Assembly: GCF_029263575.1 (NCBI RefSeq)
Contig: NZ_JAJUFV010000002.1
Span: 1-57,135, forward strand
DNA from: Microbacterium sp.
GTDB lineage: Bacteria; Actinomycetota; Actinomycetes; Actinomycetales; Microbacteriaceae
Length of the DNA stretch: 57,135 bases
Direction: 5' to 3'
Positions 48,406 through 54,961 of this stretch are shown one piece after another. The stretch's first letter is position 1; each line of letters begins with the position of its first letter. The notes beneath the pieces are model-generated. The model did not search any database. It was not told the DNA's origin and saw only the letters and a list, made by a program, of their open reading frames with translations. The translations under genes and the position numbers were made by a program.

Positions 48406-49589
48406 GCGATCTTCCCGAGGTTGTTCCTGGACGACGTGAAGCCAGCCAGGGCATGTTCTGCGATGATGAGCTGCTGAAGCTGAGTAGTCCCCTCGATGAC
48501 CTCGAGAATCTTCGACTCGCGAAGAAGTCGCTCGGCCGGATGGCCCTCCCAGCAGCCGTTCGCACCCAGCACCTGCGCGGCGTCGGCAGTGACGCGCGTC
48601 GCGGCGCGGGCAGCGAACTGCTTCGCAACGTTGGTGTCAATAACGGCGCTGCCCGCCCGCGCTTCAACCGATCGCGCCGCCGCGACGGCCAGTTCACGCG
48701 CAGCCGCTGCATCGACGAAGGCATCCGCAATGAGAGCGCGCACGAGCTGATGGGAGCCAATGACTGCGCCAAACTGCTCACGTTGCGACGCGTACTCCGA
48801 CATCACATCCAGCGCCTCCTGGATGAGCGCGACACCACCCCACGCGACGCTGAATCTCCCGAACTGCAAGGCTGTGTTTGCGATGAAGGCAAAGCCAGCA
48901 CCCTCGGCACCAAGCCGATTCGCCGCGGGCACCGGAACATCGTCGAACCAGATGTCGGCGATCGCACTCGCGCGACTGCCGATCATCCCGTCGATACCGC
49001 GCGTCGTCACCCCGCCGAAGTCACGCTCGACGAGAAAGGCACAGGGTCCAGCCTCACCCGTGGCGATGACCAAGAAACAGTCTGCGATCCCGCCGAACGA
49101 GATCCAGCGTTTGCGGCCCGACAGGCGGTAGCCATCGGCAGTGCGGGTGTAGGTCGTTCGCACGGCGCTGGCGTCCGATCCGACTTCCGGCTCCGACAGT
49201 GCAAAGCAGGCCAGCATCCGGCCGGCAGCCAGCTCGGGAAGGTAGCGCACTTTCTGTTCGCGACTCCCTCGCCGCTGAATCGTCTGGCCGACCAGCGACG
49301 AATGCACAGTCATGAGCGTCCTCGTCGACGCGCAGGCACGGCCGATGATCTCCGTGATCTCGCCGTACTCGTGCGCGGAGCATCCGGCTCCGCCCCACTC
49401 GGTGCCGATCGGCGCACCCAGCAGCCCGAGACCGGCCATCTCATCGATCACATCGCGCGGCAGCCAGCCCTGGCGATCAAAGAAAGCGGCGTTAGGTCGC
49501 AGCGTCTCGTCGGCGAAGCGCTGTGCACGCTCAGCGATGGGCGTCACGGGCGCGGTAAGCACCTGCGGCTCATGCAGCGTGGTCATCAC
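48402..49589 (-). CDS. Acyl-CoA dehydrogenase of the hydroxymalonyl-ACP pathway (FkbI-like)
   Basis: 395-aa flavoprotein with the acyl-CoA dehydrogenase fold: LSEPEVGSDASAV in the middle and the catalytic-base region EVIEGTTQLQQ (Glu ~366). In methoxymalonyl/hydroxymalonyl-ACP operons this enzyme performs the second oxidation of ACP-bound glycerate, aldehyde to carboxylate. That role is assigned from the neighbours (FkbH-like protein, free ACP, hydroxyacyl dehydrogenase). The first codon is GTG at 49589, with ATG one codon on (49586); both lie inside the end of the ACP gene. Its stop overlaps the start of the large synthetase (ATGA). Confidence 0.9.
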   Translation of the reverse strand: MMTTLHEPQVLTAPVTPIAERAQRFADETLRPNAAFFDRQGWLPRDVIDEMAGLGLLGAPIGTEWGGAGCSAHEYGEITEIIGRACASTRTLMTVHSSLVGQTIQRRGSREQKVRYLPELAAGRMLACFALSEPEVGSDASAVRTTYTRTADGYRLSGRKRWISFGGIADCFLVIATGEAGPCAFLVERDFGGVTTRGIDGMIGSRASAIADIWFDDVPVPAANRLGAEGAGFAFIANTALQFGRFSVAWGGVALIQEALDVMSEYASQREQFGAVIGSHQLVRALIADAFVDAAAARELAVAAARSVEARAGSAVIDTNVAKQFAARAATRVTADAAQVLGANGCWEGHPAERLLRESKILEVIEGTTQLQQLIIAEHALAGFTSSRNNLGKIA

Positions 49590-49854
49590 GCAACCTCGTC
49601 ACGAGCGCGGTAAGACGTGCGACGCTGCTGAAGTTCGCCAGCGTGATCTCATCATCAGGAATTTCAACGCTGAACTCTTCCTCGACGAAGTCCAGAAGCT
49701 GCATGGCGAACAGCGACGTGACGAAACCAAGTTCAAAGATGTTGTCGTCATCAGTGAGAGCCTGCGCTGACGGTGAGCTCATTCCGCTGGTCATGTAGTC
49801 GCGGATCGATGTGGCGACGTGGCTGCTGTCGGTGCTGATCTGGTCAATGCTCAT
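49570..49854 (-). CDS. Free acyl carrier protein for the hydroxymalonyl unit (FkbJ-like)
   Basis: 94-aa carrier protein. The phosphopantetheine site is Ser47 in ELGFVTSLFAMQL; the usual DSL is TSL here. The following FVEEEFSVEIPDDEITLANF matches the discrete ACPs of methoxymalonyl and hydroxymalonyl pathways. It should receive a glyceryl unit from the FkbH-like enzyme and hold it through two oxidations. It overlaps the FkbH-like gene by 11 bases and the acyl-CoA dehydrogenase by 20, so the four genes are one translationally coupled cassette. Confidence 0.93.
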   Translation of the reverse strand: MSIDQISTDSSHVATSIRDYMTSGMSSPSAQALTDDDNIFELGFVTSLFAMQLLDFVEEEFSVEIPDDEITLANFSSVARLTALVTRLRDDHAA

Positions 49855-50899
49855 CTGTGGTCACCTTGATGTAGTCGGGGTATGTGGGCAGCTCGTCGCC
49901 ATCCCACTCGAATGTCTCGAGGTCGGAATCGGTCTGCTGCACAAACCCGGCGAAGCGATACGTGAGCAGCATCTGACGGTTTCGGTCCGTCCGGCGGAAG
50001 TCCGCGTGCAGCGCGACCTCATGCGCCGCTGCTCGCCGAATAAGAAAGTTCAGCAACACCGTGCCAGCACCCGTCGAGAGCGTGCGGCATGACATCAACA
50101 GCAGCTTGATGGTCCAGGTGCTCGATGTCCGATGTACCAGCGCGAGGCCGATCTTGCCGTACGAGCCGTAACGGTCATCGAGCTCACACACCCACACGTC
50201 ATGTTCATCACTCTCAAGCAGCTGTTCGAGATCTGCGCGCGAGTAGTGGATTCCCGTCGAGTTGAGCTGATTCGTGCGGAATGTGAGCTCTTCGGCCCTG
50301 TCGAGGTCGTCTGCTGTGGCGTGCGCGATGTCGAACGTGAGATCCAAGGTGCGCAGAAAATCATCGTGCGGCCCGGCGTGGGTCTCTTCGTCCTGCGTGC
50401 GCTGACGGTTAGCGACATACATCGAGCGACGACGTCGGGCATCTTCTGTCACGACCTCTGGACTCAGCCGAGGCATCGCCAACAACACGCTGAGGTCTGC
50501 CGAGTCGACGGTCTCGACGCTCGGGTGCGCGAACGCCACCTCGTCGCGCTCCATCGCGCGATCGTCGACGAACACAAGGGTGTCGATCCCGATGCTGAGA
50601 AGCTCGCTGAGCCGCTTTACCGATGCCGACTTGGGGCCCCAGTTGATCTGCGGCTCCAGAAAGTACTCGTCGAGACTGAACGCGACCACCTGCGCCCAAG
50701 CGTCGTCATGGTTGTTCTTGCTTGCGATCGACTGCAGGATTCCGCGCTCATCGAGGGCCATGACGATCTCGCGCACGCCGTCGCGCAGCACAAGGTCATC
50801 GCCAGCGGAAAGGGTTCCCGTCCACAGGGTGTCGTCCAGGTCCCAGACGACGCATTTGGCGACGGCTGAGACGGCAGGAAGCGTCATCGAATTCGTCAT
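49844..50899 (-). CDS. FkbH-like glyceryl-ACP synthase (HAD superfamily)
   Basis: 351 aa. HAD motif VVWDLDDTLW (Asp20) near the N-terminus, then VFVDDRAMERDEV (~109-121), and an acyltransferase-like C-terminal half with LLLMSCRTL (Cys271, the conserved position expected to carry the glyceryl thioester). Family knowledge: FkbH proteins take 1,3-bisphosphoglycerate, remove phosphate and load the glyceryl group on a discrete ACP. The ATG overlaps the upstream dehydrogenase stop (ATGA at 50896-50899); an internal ATG four codons on is possible. Commits a glycolytic intermediate to the extender unit. Confidence 0.94.
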   Translation of the reverse strand: MTNSMTLPAVSAVAKCVVWDLDDTLWTGTLSAGDDLVLRDGVREIVMALDERGILQSIASKNNHDDAWAQVVAFSLDEYFLEPQINWGPKSASVKRLSELLSIGIDTLVFVDDRAMERDEVAFAHPSVETVDSADLSVLLAMPRLSPEVVTEDARRRRSMYVANRQRTQDEETHAGPHDDFLRTLDLTFDIAHATADDLDRAEELTFRTNQLNSTGIHYSRADLEQLLESDEHDVWVCELDDRYGSYGKIGLALVHRTSSTWTIKLLLMSCRTLSTGAGTVLLNFLIRRAAAHEVALHADFRRTDRNRQMLLTYRFAGFVQQTDSDLETFEWDGDELPTYPDYIKVTTDEH

Positions 50900-51792
50900 G
50901 CGGAAGCCACCCTCGTAGTCGTCTTACTGCTGTAGTCGTAAAAACCGCGGCCAGATTTGCGTCCGAGATACCCCGCGTCGACGAGTCGGCGCAGATAGGG
51001 CGAGCACCGAAACTTCGTGTCTTTGAACTCGGCGAACAGAACATCAAGCGAGTTCACGACGGTGTCGAGTCCGATCAGATCGGCCGTTTCCAGCGGTCCC
51101 ATCCGGTGCCCATAGCCATCGCGGAAGATGCTGTCGATGCGCCCGGGCTCTGCGACCCCCTCGCTCACGAGCATCGCCGCCTCGTTCATGAGCAGGTGCG
51201 ACAGCCGGTTCGACACGAACCCGGGACTGTCACTGACAAACAGCGCGTTCTTTCCGAGCGAGGTAAGAAACGCAGCGGCCTGCTCTTCTGTGTCGACCGA
51301 GGTCTGTACGGCTGGAATAACTTCGACCGCGTCAATCGAGGCGACCGGGTTCATGAAGTGCATCCCGATCACGCGTGTCGGGTCTGTAGCGCGGGCTGCC
51401 AGACGTGTGATGGGCACGCAACTCGTGTTTACGGCGATGACCGCGTCCGGCCGAACGATGTCGCTCAGGGCGTCGGCGAGGGCGATCTTCGCATCCTCGT
51501 TCTCGACGATGCAGTCGATGATCCAGTCGGCGTCGCGCACCGCCTCGACTTCATCAGGCACACGGATGCGGCCGATGAGATCAGCCTGCGGGACACCTGA
51601 TTCGCCAGCGAGCATGCGCTGCCGGCGAAGCTGTCGTTTGAACTCGTGCGGCAGCGCTGCGCGCCGGACGGGGTCTTTCTCAAAGGCGATGACCTCGTGT
51701 CCTGAGGAAGCCAATAGGAGTGCGATCCCCAGCCCCATCTCGCCGATGCCGATGACGGCGACGTGGGTGCTGGCGGAGAGTTCGTGCTGCAT
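50896..51792 (-). CDS. 3-hydroxyacyl-CoA dehydrogenase-like enzyme (FkbK-like)
   Basis: 298-aa NAD(P)-dependent dehydrogenase: Rossmann motif VAVIGIGEMGLGIA at ~12-25, HFMNPV (~144-149), SPGFVSNRL and the C-terminal GYLGRKSGRGFYDY. In hydroxymalonyl/methoxymalonyl-ACP pathways this enzyme oxidises the primary alcohol of glyceryl-ACP to the aldehyde. First gene of the ~42-kb run of overlapping or nearly abutting minus-strand genes, so the promoter for the locus should lie in the 103 bases before it. A TTGACG hexamer (51826-51821) is a possible -35, but I see no convincing -10. Confidence 0.92.
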   Translation of the reverse strand: MQHELSASTHVAVIGIGEMGLGIALLLASSGHEVIAFEKDPVRRAALPHEFKRQLRRQRMLAGESGVPQADLIGRIRVPDEVEAVRDADWIIDCIVENEDAKIALADALSDIVRPDAVIAVNTSCVPITRLAARATDPTRVIGMHFMNPVASIDAVEVIPAVQTSVDTEEQAAAFLTSLGKNALFVSDSPGFVSNRLSHLLMNEAAMLVSEGVAEPGRIDSIFRDGYGHRMGPLETADLIGLDTVVNSLDVLFAEFKDTKFRCSPYLRRLVDAGYLGRKSGRGFYDYSSKTTTRVASA

Positions 51793-51848
51793 GTCTCTGA
51801 CTCTGACGCAGGCGTCCAGTCGTCAACATCCTCCCCAAGGAGAAGAAC

Positions 51849-51863
51849 TCGCCGTACTTTCGG
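51849..51863 (-). promoter_or_regulatory. Candidate response-regulator site upstream of the biosynthetic operon
   Basis: Read in the direction of the operon the site is CCGAAAGTACGGCG (51863-51850). A near-copy lies between the two-component genes at 52602-52616; the two share AAAGTACGG and flanking C/G positions, about 12 of 15 aligned bases. The site sits 23 bases upstream of a TTGACG hexamer and ~57-71 bases before the first start codon, a normal place for an activator. Binding is inferred. Confidence 0.45.
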
Positions 51864-51895
51864 ACGACTTGGCCGCGCCCGATCAGACAGCCACG

Positions 51896-52555
51896 TCAGC
51901 TGAGGAGCACGAGCCCAGCACGCGCAGCGCGGATCAAGATCTGCACGCGGTCGCGCGCACCCCACTTCACCATGATGCTGCGTAGATGCGTCTTCACGGT
52001 GCTCTCAGAAACGTGGAGCGCGCGCGCAATCTCTCCGTTCGAGCGCCCTAGGGCCAACTGGTCGAGGACGTCACGCTCACGGTCAGAGAGAATTTGTTCC
52101 GGTGACAGTTCGACGTGAGAGACCGGCTGCGCATCCTGGATCGTTTCGATCAGGCGTCCCGTGACAGCCGGAGACAATGCACCTTCGCCCGCGTGCACGC
52201 GACGAACGGCGGCGATGATGTCTTCCGGTTCCGAGTCTTTCAGCAGATAACCGGACGCACCGGCCCTGATCATGGGAACCACGACATCGGCGGTTCCGAA
52301 CGTCGTGATGGCGAGCACACCCGTATCGGGCAGCTCAGCTCGAATAGCTGTCGCGGCCTCGATACCACCCATTCGCGGCATATGAAGATCGAGCATCACG
52401 ACGTCAGGCTTGGTCGCACGAGCAACTTCGAGCCCTTCGACCCCGTCGGCGGCCTCGCCCACGAGCGTGATGTCCTCTACGGTACGGAAGAAAGTGGCTA
52501 ATGAACGTCGTACAAGTTTGTCGTCATCGACGACAACCACACTGATCTCCCGCAT
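51896..52555 (-). CDS. LuxR/NarL-type response regulator
   Basis: 219 aa. Receiver domain ~4-120 with DDD at 10-12 and phospho-acceptor Asp56 in VVMLDLHMPRMGG, switch region ITTFGTADV and Lys in GYLLKDSEPEDI. LuxR-type HTH at ~155-210 (LSDRERDVLDQLALGRSNGEIARALHV written across the recognition helix). No Shine-Dalgarno is visible; a TAAGCT hexamer six bases before the ATG suggests a leaderless message. It is read toward the biosynthetic operon, 103 bases away, and divergently from a histidine kinase, so it is the likely cluster regulator. Confidence 0.94.
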   Translation of the reverse strand: MREISVVVVDDDKLVRRSLATFFRTVEDITLVGEAADGVEGLEVARATKPDVVMLDLHMPRMGGIEAATAIRAELPDTGVLAITTFGTADVVVPMIRAGASGYLLKDSEPEDIIAAVRRVHAGEGALSPAVTGRLIETIQDAQPVSHVELSPEQILSDRERDVLDQLALGRSNGEIARALHVSESTVKTHLRSIMVKWGARDRVQILIRAARAGLVLLS

Positions 52556-52601
52556 ATTTTCAGCTTATCAATCGCTCCTTCATTCGCATGAGGTAGTTCT
52601 A

Positions 52602-52616
52602 CCCAAAAGTACGGTG
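52602..52616 (+). promoter_or_regulatory. Candidate response-regulator site between regulator and kinase genes
   Basis: CCCAAAAGTACGGTG, near-copy of the site upstream of the biosynthetic operon. It is preceded by the small inverted repeat GGTAG-TT-CTACC (52592-52603). It lies 47 bases upstream of the regulator start and ~170 upstream of the kinase, which fits autoregulation. Inference from motif sharing only. Confidence 0.42.
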
Positions 52617-52682
52617 GTGGCACGCCTCCGATTCCCTGCATGATGAAAGTGCTTACCCTCCGCATCTACAGAAAGGCCCGAC

Positions 52683-52766
52683 ATGTCGTCGCTTCTCCTT
52701 GCTGTCATCATCCCCGCCGCCGGACCATGGGCTGAGTTCTGCCGCTTCATTCGTGTCTGCTCCTGA
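52683..52766 (+). CDS. Possible 27-aa ORF upstream of the histidine kinase
   Basis: ATG at 52683 preceded by GAAAGG with six bases between, encoding a 27-residue peptide that starts MSSLLLAVIIPAAGPWAEF and ends with two cysteines among basic residues (CRFIRVCS). It ends 18 bases before the kinase ATG, in the same direction, so it could be a leader peptide or a small membrane-associated peptide read with the kinase. The ribosome site and position are the only support; short ORFs arise by chance. Confidence 0.35.
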   Translation: MSSLLLAVIIPAAGPWAEFCRFIRVCS

Positions 52767-52784
52767 TCGGCGATACTGGACCGT

Positions 52785-53933
52785 ATGAGCCACATTCGGT
52801 CCGCGATCGTGCGGTTCGGTGAGATCCTCCGACTCGATTCCGCCCCACCGCTCAACAGGGCCGAAGGCGTCACGTCTGTTCTGACACTGTTCGCCGTGCT
52901 GGTGGTCGGTGGCGTCATGATCAGCTCTGACCCTGATGTCACCCTCACTCAGGCCGTCTTCGACCGCCTCCTCACGGTCCTCTTTCTCACGTTCTTCTTC
53001 TCCCCGACGCTGGCGATCGCATTGTTCGCCGTGGCCATGGCGGCCTCTTTCCCTCTCGATGTGTCGGGGGAGGCTTTTTCTGCACTCGCGATTGCGACGG
53101 GGGCCGTCACCCGTTTGGGGTCGCCTCTGCTGATGATGATGTTCTCCGCCCTGCTCATGGTGTCGGCGGCAGGCGTCACGCTCAATCAGAGCTCTGCCGA
53201 CCCTCCCATGGTCGCGCTTGGGTTACTGATTGCGGCCGCGGCTGGATCGTTCGGGCTTATCCTGCGCACAGTGCGCAGCCGCGAGCATATGTTCAGCATC
53301 CATCTGGAGACACAGGCGGCGGCGTTTCGCGACGCTCGCCGTGAAGAGCGTCTGATGCTCGCAGATGAATTGCATGACGTCATTGCGCATGACCTGACAG
53401 CAATCGCCATGCAGGCGCGGGTCATGGATCATGAAACCGACCCGGTTCTCAGAGCACAGACGCAGCAGGAGATCGGAGACTCCGCCCGCCGCGCACTGCA
53501 CGATCTGCGCAGGCTCATCGCACGTGAAGAGATGGAACAGCCGTCGACGCGCGCAGACGGGTTGCAGGACACCGTGGAGTCGACGGCTCTGGCACTGCGG
53601 ACAGCCGGACACCGCGTGCAGACCGACATCTGTTTCGAGCACCCGCTCCCCCGGCTCATCGACGTGACGCTATCGCGCGTGCTCCGAGAGAGCACGACCA
53701 ATGTCATGAAACACTCCGACCCAGGGTGCGTCTCCATCCGTGTCGTCGCCGACTCGGAGGCCATCAGCCTGGAGATTCGCAATACACTGGGGCGCCCGAT
53801 CTCACGAGACATTCCCTCGGGTGGATACGGAATGGTTCGGCTGAACGAACGGGTCACCCTCATGGGAGGCCAGTTCTCGTCGCAGGCGCATGAGAAGGAG
53901 TGGGTAGCCACGGCCACGATTCCGCTCATATGA
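52785..53933 (+). CDS. Sensor histidine kinase (HisKA_3 type)
   Basis: 382 aa. Four or five hydrophobic segments between ~30 and 162 form the sensor part with only short loops, so it probably senses within the membrane. Phospho-acceptor His197 lies in the HisKA_3 motif ELHDVIAHDLTAIAMQA. The catalytic domain follows (~290-382) with N-box Asn306 (ESTTNVMKH) and GGYGMVRLNER. This class pairs with LuxR-type regulators such as its divergent neighbour. A strong terminator follows four bases after the stop. Confidence 0.93.
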   Translation: MSHIRSAIVRFGEILRLDSAPPLNRAEGVTSVLTLFAVLVVGGVMISSDPDVTLTQAVFDRLLTVLFLTFFFSPTLAIALFAVAMAASFPLDVSGEAFSALAIATGAVTRLGSPLLMMMFSALLMVSAAGVTLNQSSADPPMVALGLLIAAAAGSFGLILRTVRSREHMFSIHLETQAAAFRDARREERLMLADELHDVIAHDLTAIAMQARVMDHETDPVLRAQTQQEIGDSARRALHDLRRLIAREEMEQPSTRADGLQDTVESTALALRTAGHRVQTDICFEHPLPRLIDVTLSRVLRESTTNVMKHSDPGCVSIRVVADSEAISLEIRNTLGRPISRDIPSGGYGMVRLNERVTLMGGQFSSQAHEKEWVATATIPLI

Positions 53934-53936
53934 AGG

Positions 53937-53972
53937 AAGGCGCCGATCTCGATTCTCCGAGATCGGCGCCTT
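53937..53972. terminator. Bidirectional rho-independent-type terminator
   Basis: A perfect 15-base inverted repeat (AAGGCGCCGATCTCG / CGAGATCGGCGCCTT) around the 6-base loop ATTCTC, with T-rich sequence on either side. It starts just after the kinase stop on one side and just after the tRNA-Asn 3' end on the other, so it can end both transcripts. Confidence 0.88.
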
Positions 53973-53978
53973 CTTACT

Positions 53979-54053
53979 TGGCTCCCCGAGTTGGATTCGA
54001 ACCAACAACCTGCCGGTTAACAGCCGGCTGCTCTGCCGTTGAGCTATCGGGGA
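53979..54053 (-). tRNA. tRNA-Asn (anticodon GUU)
   Basis: On the minus strand the 75 bases fold as a full cloverleaf. Acceptor TCCCCGA pairs with TCGGGGA, the D-arm is GCTCAACGGCAGAGC, the anticodon loop is CTGTTAA (GTT), and the T-arm contains GGTTCGAATCC; CCA is encoded. A TAGGAT hexamer at 54088-54083 may be the -10 box. Transcription ends at the adjacent hairpin. tRNA genes are common integration sites, but no integrase or second copy of the 3' end is visible here. Confidence 0.97.
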
Positions 54054-54148
54054 TTACATGATGCCGCGCAGGCAACTCCACAATCCTAGCAAACTCCCGC
54101 AGGTGGTCGTGACATCGACCAGAGCCGTCGGGCGTGTCGTCGGCTGGC

Positions 54149-54937
54149 TCAGACGACACCGGAATCCGCTTCGGCATTGGGCACCCACAGAAGGTCTTTG
54201 CCCACCCCGCGCGCGACCACATGACCGGAGCGAAGCATCAACGTCTCAGCGTTGAGCTCGCGGATGAATGCGGCATCATTCGTGACCAGCAAGGCGCCCA
54301 TGCCCTCGTCCTTGCGGCGTCGGGTGATCGCGTCGAAGACGACCGGGCGCACCTCCAGGTCAAGGTTCGCGAGCGGTTCGTCGGCGATGAGCACTCTCGG
54401 CTGCAGCACGAACGCGCGAGCGATCGCCACGCGCTGACGCATCCCCGCGCTGAGTTCATAGGGAAACTTCGCGGCGGTACCCAAGGGCAGATGCATCTCG
54501 TCCAACAACGTCGCGACCCGAATCGAGAGCGCCTTCGTGTTCACCCGCTTCTCACGGATCAGGATCGGCTCGGCGATCACTTCCTGCACGGTGAGAGTGG
54601 GCGGAAGATCCGCACCGGCACCCTGCGGGATGAAGCCGGTGAGATACGTGAGCTCGCGGTGTCGTCGGCCCGGCTTTCGCACGTTGACACCGCAGACCTC
54701 GGCCCGACCGCCGACGATTCGCACGGACGGGTCAGTGGATCCGGCAAGAGCTGCCACGAGGGTCGACTTACCCGAACCGGTGGGGCCTGCGACACAGATC
54801 AGCTCCCCCGGAGAGAGCTCGAACGTCACTCCGTCGACGGCGCGAGTCGGTGCGCTGTGTCCGATGCGATCGATCACCAGGTCAGAACAGTCGATCGCGT
54901 GCGGCGAGGGGGACTTTCGAGACATATCCCCCATCAT
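54149..54937 (-). CDS. ABC transporter ATP-binding protein, orphan
   Basis: 262-aa ATPase: Walker A GPTGSGKST (51-59), signature LSAGMRQRVAIARAF, Walker B VLIADEPLANLD, and a Q-loop region FIPQGAGADLPPTLTV. It resembles the peptide/nickel or FtsE-like import ATPases more than the exporter ATPase at 11404-12354. No permease or binding protein lies in the window. Three in-frame ATGs (codons 1, 2 and 5) compete for the same GGGAG site, so the exact start is open. It lies 24 bases downstream of dnaG and may be read from the same message. Confidence 0.88.
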   Translation of the reverse strand: MMGDMSRKSPSPHAIDCSDLVIDRIGHSAPTRAVDGVTFELSPGELICVAGPTGSGKSTLVAALAGSTDPSVRIVGGRAEVCGVNVRKPGRRHRELTYLTGFIPQGAGADLPPTLTVQEVIAEPILIREKRVNTKALSIRVATLLDEMHLPLGTAAKFPYELSAGMRQRVAIARAFVLQPRVLIADEPLANLDLEVRPVVFDAITRRRKDEGMGALLVTNDAAFIRELNAETLMLRSGHVVARGVGKDLLWVPNAEADSGVV

Positions 54938-54961
54938 CTCCCGCCCGGCGCGCTGAGGCTG

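Noticed and set aside
48393..49613. 406-aa open frame on the + strand
   Set aside because: Antisense to the acyl-CoA dehydrogenase, which carries its catalytic motifs; no recognisable domain in the + frame.
48402..51792. Methoxymalonyl-ACP pathway
   Set aside because: No O-methyltransferase of the FkbG type is encoded in the window, so hydroxymalonyl is the simpler reading; a distant methyltransferase could change this.
53979..54053. tRNA-Asn as an attachment site of an integrated element
   Set aside because: No integrase, no repeated tRNA 3' end and no mobile genes are visible between it and the locus.
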